Assembly (NCBI GenBank): GCA_002420235.1
Contig: DIHQ01000154.1
Location: 1-13,018, forward strand
Direction: 5' to 3'
Origin: Flavobacteriales bacterium UBA5692
Lineage (GTDB): Bacteria; Bacteroidota; Bacteroidia; Flavobacteriales_D; Sanyastnellaceae
Length of the DNA stretch: 13,018 nucleotides
In this document: positions 8,846 to 13,018 of the stretch, in pieces
Numbering within the stretch: the first letter of the stretch is position 1
Layout of the letters: each line of letters starts with the position of its first letter
Program-made: the position numbers and the translations under genes
Notes under the pieces: model-generated
What the model was told of the DNA's origin: nothing
The model's database searches: none
Seen by the model: the letters and a program-made list of their open reading frames with translations, nothing else

Positions 8846-9003
8846 GCTTTCTTGATTTTCCCGGTGCGCTTATCAAACCCAAATGGGCAATGCTTGCAAC
8901 CGCTTTGACAACAATGACCACGCTTGAGGTGGTATTGTTCAGTAAAAACAATGTACCCTTCTTCGCTGTGGTAAAAGTCCCCCGGTTGCAAATCGCTCCG
9001 CAT
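8842..9003 (-). CDS. Small cysteine-rich protein, DUF5522-like
   Basis: A 53-residue ORF immediately upstream of hutU; its TGA overlaps the hutU ATG by 4 bp (ATGA). The protein begins MRSDLQPGDFYHSEEG and continues with a core YHLKRGHCC then QSGCKHCPFGFDKR, ending in a Lys-rich tail. Four cysteines (residues 31, 32, 36, 39) and two histidines (30, 38) lie within ten residues, suggesting a metal-binding knuckle. From memory the pattern 'FTE.YHLKRG.CC...GC.HCPY' belongs to the DUF5522 family, for which I know no established function. Reading frame, coupling to hutU, a TAAATTTG box 4 nt upstream of the ATG and the family-like core all argue that it is real despite its size. A role in urocanate metabolism is only suggested by position. 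Confidence 0.85.
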   Translation of the reverse strand: MRSDLQPGDFYHSEEGYIVFTEQYHLKRGHCCQSGCKHCPFGFDKRTGKIKKA

Positions 9004-9007
9004 GTTG

Positions 9008-9015
9008 CAAATTTA
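9008..9015 (-). promoter_or_regulatory. -7 promoter box for the DUF5522-hutU unit
   Basis: Minus strand reads TAAATTTG, an exact TAnnTTTG match, ending 4 nt before the ATG at 9003. With the usual placement of this box, transcription would start at or next to the A of the ATG, so the mRNA may be leaderless. No clear -33 TTG is seen at the usual distance. The box lies inside the 18-bp gap between divergent start codons. Confidence 0.5.
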
Positions 9016-9021
9016 CCACGT

Positions 9022-9939
9022 ATGAAGCCGATGCCCGATTTCAAGACTGAATATGTCCCCTGTTCCGAAGCGGAAAGAGCAGGTGTCGAGCTTTGGATAA
9101 GACGGCTCGATATGATTGATTCCCCAGCGCCCGGAAACAAAGCGTGGAAGTTGATGTACCACGTCGAACGAGCCAATCTTCAACCAAAACCTGCTCTGCT
9201 CACTTTCGGCGGAGCATGGTCCAACCACCTCCACGCCACGGCGGCCATTGGAGCTTCATTAGGGATGCGTACCATCGGGGTAATCCGGACAACAGAAGCC
9301 GAGCTGGCGAGGCCGACACCAACGTTGCAAGACTGTAAAAATTTTGGAATGGAACTCTTTCCCGTTTCGCGGTCTGAGTACAAGGAGAAGGATGAGCCAT
9401 TTTTCAAGGCTTGGTTATGCAATCGCTTTGACAATCCATGGGTCGTGCCAGAGGGTGGGGGTGGTCCCTTAGGTGTCATGGGGTGCAAACACTTGGTCGA
9501 AAACACAGACATAAAAAAGCCTTGGGATGCTGTGGTCGTCAGCGCAGGCACCGGAGCCACTGCAGCAGGAATTCTACTTGGGCTCAAGGGCACTGCCCCT
9601 CTTTACGTGGCAAACGCCCTCAAGGGATTCGACATGAGACAGAATATTGAGCGCCAACTAAACCTCGCGCTAAACGATTCCGAATGGTCAAGCGAAATCG
9701 CAGGCGGGTGCAAAGTTTGGAATGACGCCCACCTCGGCGGGTTTGGTCAAATCTCTAAATCCACTCAATCGTTCATCGAGAAATGGAACGCCGAAACAGG
9801 CATTCTGCTCGACGGCGTATACACCGCCAAAACCCTCATTCGTCTGCAGCTAGCATGGCGTAAAAGCCCCGCTTGGAAAAACCGCCGAGTACTCTTTGTA
9901 CACACTGGTGGGCTGCAAGGAAACCGTTCTTGGCAATAG
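9022..9939 (+). CDS. PLP-dependent ACC deaminase / D-cysteine desulfhydrase-like protein
   Basis: A 305-residue fold-type II pyridoxal-phosphate enzyme of the 1-aminocyclopropane-1-carboxylate deaminase/D-cysteine desulfhydrase group. Family members deaminate small amino acids or release sulfide from D-cysteine; the actual substrate here cannot be told. Diagnostic stretches are the lysine motif PGNKAWKL (37-44; Lys40 is the likely Schiff-base residue), the cofactor/substrate loop GGAWSNH (63-69), VPEGGGGPLGVMGC (142-155), the phosphate-binding glycine loop SAGTGATAAG (174-183), and the C-terminal HTGGLQG (294-300). The frame is open back to 8830, but that stretch is antisense to DUF5522 and the hutU start and has no family resemblance. 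The ATG at 9022 (or 9031) gives the expected length. The ATG is 18 bp from the divergent DUF5522 start, so its promoter must lie inside that gene. No Shine-Dalgarno or TAnnTTTG box was found for it. Confidence 0.88.
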   Translation: MKPMPDFKTEYVPCSEAERAGVELWIRRLDMIDSPAPGNKAWKLMYHVERANLQPKPALLTFGGAWSNHLHATAAIGASLGMRTIGVIRTTEAELARPTPTLQDCKNFGMELFPVSRSEYKEKDEPFFKAWLCNRFDNPWVVPEGGGGPLGVMGCKHLVENTDIKKPWDAVVVSAGTGATAAGILLGLKGTAPLYVANALKGFDMRQNIERQLNLALNDSEWSSEIAGGCKVWNDAHLGGFGQISKSTQSFIEKWNAETGILLDGVYTAKTLIRLQLAWRKSPAWKNRRVLFVHTGGLQGNRSWQ

Positions 9940-9985
9940 CCTTTGAAAAATAATTTGGCGCCGTTCAACAAGCGGGTTAGCGAAG

Positions 9986-9993
9986 TAAATTTG
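9986..9993 (+). promoter_or_regulatory. -7 promoter box upstream of the amidophosphoribosyltransferase gene
   Basis: TAAATTTG, an exact TAnnTTTG match, 30 nt before the ATG at 10024 and within the 84-bp gap after the preceding gene. It suggests independent transcription and argues against the upstream in-frame ATG at 9943. No clear -33 element is visible. Confidence 0.4.
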
Positions 9994-10023
9994 TTCTTCA
10001 ATCAACGTACAGATCCGGTCTGC

Positions 10024-11916
10024 ATGAGCGACTTCCTCCAACACGAATGCGGTATTGCAATGCTTCGATTGAAGCAACCCTTGCAGTATTACATCGACAA
10101 ATATGGCAGTGCGTTTTATGGTCTCAACAAGATGTACCTGCTCATGCAAAAGCAGCACAACCGTGGACAAGATGGGGCCGGTCTCGCCAACATTAAATTA
10201 AACGTACCTCCTGGCAAACGCTACATTTCCCGCATTCGGTCTATTGACTCGCGGCCCATCCAAGATGTTTTCAGTCGAATCATGCCCCGATTTGAAGGGC
10301 TTTCTTCTGACCAACTAAGAGATAGCCAGTTTCTTCAACAAGAGGTTGCCTTCACAGGTGAGTTGTTCTTAGCTCACCTCCGGTATGGGACGTACGGCAA
10401 GAACCAAGTCGAAAACTGCCACCCATTTTTACGCCAAAATAACTGGAGAACACGCAACCTCGTCGTTGCGGGCAACTTCAACATGACTAATACGGACGAA
10501 TTGTTTGACAAGCTGGTTGGGCTGGGCCAGCACCCGAAAGAGAAAGCGGACACCGTCACACTCCTCGAGCGCATAGGTCACTTCGTCGACGTCGAAAACC
10601 AACGCCTCTTCGATCTCTATAAGCAAGAGGGCTTGGCCAATGAGGTCATCTCCCAGCGGATTGCCGAAGAAATCGACATGCCTACGATATTAACTCATGC
10701 CGCCAATTCCCTTGACGGTGGATATGTCATGTGCGGAATGATTGGCCACGGAGACGCCTTTGTTATGCGTGATCCGAACGGTATCCGACCTGCGTTTTTC
10801 TACGAAGATGATGAGGTCGTCGTAATCACAAGTGAGCGACCTGTCATTCAAACCGCCTTCAACGTTAGCACGGAGGATGTACATGAAATCAAGCCTGGGC
10901 ACGCCTTAATCATCAAGCGGGACGGGACGGTCTCCATGCCACAAGTCAAGCAGCCCAGTGAGCGAAAAGCCTGCAGTTTTGAACGCATTTACTTCAGCCG
11001 AGGCAACGACCAAGACATCTACAATGAGCGCAAAGAACTCGGTCGCCAGCTCGTTCCGCAGGTCATGGAGGCAATCGAACACGACCTCGACAACACCGTC
11101 ACGAGCTTCATCCCCAACACGGCAGAAGTATGCTTCTATGGTTTGGTCAAAGGGTTAGAAGACCATCTAAGTCAAGCAAAGATTTCACGAATCCTCGGGT
11201 TGGGTGCCAACCCCGATCCCGACGAGGTCAAAAGCATCCTTGACGAGCGAGCCCGGATCGAGAAAATCGCCATTAAAGATGCAAAACTTCGCACCTTCAT
11301 CACCGAAGACGCTAACCGAAACGACCTCGTTGCCCACGTCTACGACATCGCATACGGAACCGTCAACCCACGACAAGACAACCTCGTTGTCATCGACGAC
11401 AGCATCGTTCGCGGCACTACACTCAAGCACTCTATCCTGCGCATCCTCGACCGCCTTAATCCAAAGTGCATTATAGTTGCATCCAGCGCGCCTCAAATCC
11501 GTTATCCTGATTGCTACGGAATTGATATGGCTCGGCTCGGAGATTTTATCGCTTTCCAAGCGGCAATAAGTCTCATCCGAGAGCGCGGAATGGAAGACCT
11601 CATCGACGAGGTTTACGTCAAGTGCAAAGCACAAATCGAACAACCCAAAGAAGAAAATACCAACCAAGTGAAAGCCATTTATCAGCCCTTCACCACGGAA
11701 GAACTCAATGACCGAATTTCCCAACTGCTGACACCAAAAGGCATGAAAGCGAAAGTGAAAATTATCTTCCAAAGCATCGAGGGTTTACACGTGGCATGCC
11801 CCAATCATTTGGGCGACTGGTACTTCACAGGCGACTTCCCTACACCTGGAGGGCACAAGGTGGTCAACCGAGCGTTCGTCTACTACGTAGAGGGCCGAAA
11901 CGACAGGGCGTACTAG
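10024..11916 (+). CDS. purF: Amidophosphoribosyltransferase-like protein, long Bacteroidota form
   Basis: Class II glutamine amidotransferase fused to a phosphoribosyltransferase domain. In PurF this pair transfers ammonia from glutamine to PRPP, giving 5-phosphoribosylamine, the first step of purine synthesis. It has 630 residues, against about 470-505 for classical PurF. The N-terminus is MSDFLQHECGI: Cys9 would become the nucleophile after removal of a short propeptide. Other glutaminase motifs are HNRGQDGAG (45-53), HLRYGTYG (118-125), NCHPF (131-135) and DPNGIRPA (250-257). The PRPP loop is VVIDDSIVRGTT (455-466), followed by SAPQIRYPDCYGIDM (488-502). Extra length sits at about 58-108 and 376-440. 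At the C-terminus GDWYFTGDFP (597-606) aligns with the CxxCFTGxYP of iron-sulfur PurF but lacks both cysteines. An ATG at 9943 would add 27 unrelated residues. The organism may also have a classical PurF, making this a paralogue. Confidence 0.88.
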   Translation: MSDFLQHECGIAMLRLKQPLQYYIDKYGSAFYGLNKMYLLMQKQHNRGQDGAGLANIKLNVPPGKRYISRIRSIDSRPIQDVFSRIMPRFEGLSSDQLRDSQFLQQEVAFTGELFLAHLRYGTYGKNQVENCHPFLRQNNWRTRNLVVAGNFNMTNTDELFDKLVGLGQHPKEKADTVTLLERIGHFVDVENQRLFDLYKQEGLANEVISQRIAEEIDMPTILTHAANSLDGGYVMCGMIGHGDAFVMRDPNGIRPAFFYEDDEVVVITSERPVIQTAFNVSTEDVHEIKPGHALIIKRDGTVSMPQVKQPSERKACSFERIYFSRGNDQDIYNERKELGRQLVPQVMEAIEHDLDNTVTSFIPNTAEVCFYGLVKGLEDHLSQAKISRILGLGANPDPDEVKSILDERARIEKIAIKDAKLRTFITEDANRNDLVAHVYDIAYGTVNPRQDNLVVIDDSIVRGTTLKHSILRILDRLNPKCIIVASSAPQIRYPDCYGIDMARLGDFIAFQAAISLIRERGMEDLIDEVYVKCKAQIEQPKEENTNQVKAIYQPFTTEELNDRISQLLTPKGMKAKVKIIFQSIEGLHVACPNHLGDWYFTGDFPTPGGHKVVNRAFVYYVEGRNDRAY

Positions 11917-12905
11917 CGCTGAATCACAAGCTGCTGAGAGGCGCCTTCGCCGCAACGAACTACGTACGTTCCCGCAGGCAAATCACTGATGTTCAGGAGT
12001 TCAACTCGTAATCCGGGCCGAACCAGCTGCCTCTTCCACTCCCGTCCATCCATGCCGTACACCACAACCTCAGACCCCGGCTGAAGCCCGACCAACGTTA
12101 CATGATCCCGAGCGGGGTTGGGCATCATAACGAATTTCGATGCAACAATCTCAGGAGTGTCAACGACGTATTCATCCATCCAAATCCCCGCTGTCGTCTC
12201 TGTCACTACAGGCTCGCCCGTAATCGGAGTGTCCACGGTTGAAATGGTCAACAAACCGGCTAGAGCAACGGGATAGTCCGAGGACACAAAGTAGTCTCCC
12301 TCCACCGTAATTTCATAAGTGCCCAAAAACGTGGAATCCACCAATACTTCAGTCATCTGTATACGGTAAACGTTTTCATAATAAACCTGTCCTGGGAGGC
12401 CTAAGGTTCCCGATGATAGGCATTCCGCCGTGACATTACCCGTTCGATATACTGTAATTCCCGCCGCACCGTATTCACCAGCAAACGTGTCCTCCGATGA
12501 TGCTCCAATGTCAAATGGAAATGGAAAATACTCTTCCGTATCACTGTATGCAACGACGAGGTTATTCTCAACGCCTCCATGGTATTCTAGCGAAGCCCCA
12601 TAAGAGTAATACGTTTGCTGGCCGGTCGTCTGAATTGCAACGTCTGCCCCAGCAAATGACTTACCGTTGGGCGTCGATGCCACACTGACAAAAGAATAAT
12701 TAAATGACTCCGCGCCCCAATCCGGATTGTCCAAGTACGTTAGGTCATATGATTGACCCGGGCCACCCGTATCGTTCGTAATATCCGTGAACGGCCCCAC
12801 AATCTTTTGGACAAACGTCTCACCGGCTTCCGGATTTGGAGACTGCAACTGGGCCGAAGCAAAAAAGGGAACAAAGATGGCAAATAGGATAAGAACGCGT
12901 TTCAT
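11913..12905 (-). CDS. Secreted protein with type IX secretion C-terminal sorting domain
   Basis: A 330-residue exported protein of unknown function. The signal peptide is clear: MKR, a hydrophobic core, and a likely cleavage after Ala18 (ASA before Gln19). Residues 20-245 are rich in Gly, Thr, Tyr, Ser and acidic residues with alternating strand-like patterns and no catalytic motif I recognise; only one Cys (162) occurs in this part. Residues about 257-330 form a T9SS type A sorting domain: MPNPARDHVTL (261-271), VVVYGMDGREW (280-290), ISDLPAGTYVVRC (306-318), ending in QQLVIQR. This tail directs passage across the outer membrane and is normally cleaved. No Shine-Dalgarno precedes the ATG. 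The gene converges on the amidophosphoribosyltransferase gene, and the two stop codons overlap in a shared CTAG. A terminator at 12951-12973 separates it from the upstream tRNA. Confidence 0.88.
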   Translation of the reverse strand: MKRVLILFAIFVPFFASAQLQSPNPEAGETFVQKIVGPFTDITNDTGGPGQSYDLTYLDNPDWGAESFNYSFVSVASTPNGKSFAGADVAIQTTGQQTYYSYGASLEYHGGVENNLVVAYSDTEEYFPFPFDIGASSEDTFAGEYGAAGITVYRTGNVTAECLSSGTLGLPGQVYYENVYRIQMTEVLVDSTFLGTYEITVEGDYFVSSDYPVALAGLLTISTVDTPITGEPVVTETTAGIWMDEYVVDTPEIVASKFVMMPNPARDHVTLVGLQPGSEVVVYGMDGREWKRQLVRPGLRVELLNISDLPAGTYVVRCGEGASQQLVIQR

Positions 12906-12930
12906 GGAAAGGAAATTGTAGGGTGTTTGA

Positions 12931-12948
12931 TGGTTTAAAACTAAACCA
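12931..12948. repeat. AT-rich inverted repeat upstream of the T9SS cargo gene
   Basis: TGGTTTA-AAAC-TAAACCA, two perfect 7-bp arms, lying 25 bp upstream of the ATG at 12905 and directly after the tRNA terminator. It could be an operator, a promoter-region dyad or a chance extension of the terminator's T-rich tail; the sequence alone does not decide. Confidence 0.4.
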
Positions 12949-12950
12949 AA

Positions 12951-12973
12951 AACGCCTCCGCAAGGGAGGCGTT
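12951..12973 (-). terminator. Rho-independent terminator after the tRNA
   Basis: Perfect 9-bp stem (AACGCCTCC / GGAGGCGTT) with a 5-nt loop. Read on the minus strand the stem ends in a run of five T followed by GGTTT. It lies 11 bp after the tRNA's last base and would stop tRNA transcription before the T9SS cargo gene. Confidence 0.8.
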
Positions 12974-12984
12974 CTTTCAGTCTG

Positions 12985-13018
12985 TACCCGGAGTGGGAAT
13001 CGAACCCACACTCCGTTA
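12985..13018 (-). tRNA. tRNA gene, 3' part only (isotype uncertain)
   Basis: The minus strand shows a T arm GTGGG-TTCGATT-CCCAC, the 3' acceptor strand TCCGGGT and discriminator A; the next bases are CA, so CCA is not fully encoded. The 5' part, including the anticodon, lies beyond the window edge. The acceptor end resembles some bacterial leucine tRNAs, but isotype cannot be settled from this fragment. Confidence 0.85.

Noticed and set aside
8830..9021. N-terminal extension of the PLP enzyme to an ATG at 8830
   Set aside because: The extension is antisense to the DUF5522-like gene and the hutU start, and does not resemble the family; the ATG at 9022 gives the expected length.
9943..10023. 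27-residue N-terminal extension of the amidophosphoribosyltransferase
   Set aside because: It contains the TAAATTTG box and would bury the nucleophilic cysteine about 36 residues in, further than the short propeptides of this family.
11185..11772. 195-codon open frame on the minus strand
   Set aside because: It is antisense to the conserved PRPP-binding half of the amidophosphoribosyltransferase and shows no domain or signal.

Overview
The window looks like a chromosomal stretch of a Bacteroidota (probably marine Flavobacteriales-like) genome. Pointers are a secreted protein with a type IX secretion C-terminal sorting domain, the ~630-residue form of amidophosphoribosyltransferase and the ~680-residue form of urocanate hydratase that I associate with this phylum, a tiny DUF5522-like cysteine-rich protein, few Shine-Dalgarno sequences, and TAnnTTTG-type -7 promoter boxes just upstream of three transcription units. 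By eye the base composition is near 50% GC. Most genes are recognisable families; no phage, transposon, CRISPR array or integrase is visible.

Region 1 (40-6679, minus strand) is a self-contained tripartite efflux operon read as TetR regulator, TolC-like outer-membrane channel, HlyD/AcrA-like lipoprotein adaptor, and RND inner-membrane pump. Genes overlap by 4 bp or are separated by 5-7 bp. A 14-bp inverted repeat lies between the likely -7 box and the regulator's start codon, and is a good candidate for an autoregulatory operator controlling the whole operon. Bases 1-39, downstream of the pump, hold nothing I can identify.

Region 2 (6806-9015, minus strand) is a two-gene unit: a 53-residue DUF5522-like protein whose stop overlaps (ATGA) the start of urocanate hydratase (histidine degradation). 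No other hut gene is present. The 143 bp between urocanate hydratase and the regulator's start contain no convincing terminator or gene.

Region 3 (9022-11916, plus strand) holds a PLP-dependent ACC-deaminase/D-cysteine-desulfhydrase-like protein, divergent from region 2 with only 18 bp between start codons, followed by an amidophosphoribosyltransferase-like protein that probably has its own promoter.

Region 4 (11913-13018, minus strand) has a secreted T9SS cargo protein converging on the amidotransferase gene, the two stop codons sharing a CTAG. Upstream of it are an AT-rich inverted repeat, a rho-independent terminator, and the 3' end of a tRNA cut by the window edge.

Nothing here amounts to a clearly new system. 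The best leads are the candidate operator in the efflux operon, the DUF5522-hutU coupling with an apparently leaderless promoter, and active-site substitutions in urocanase and the RND pump that are probably subfamily traits.
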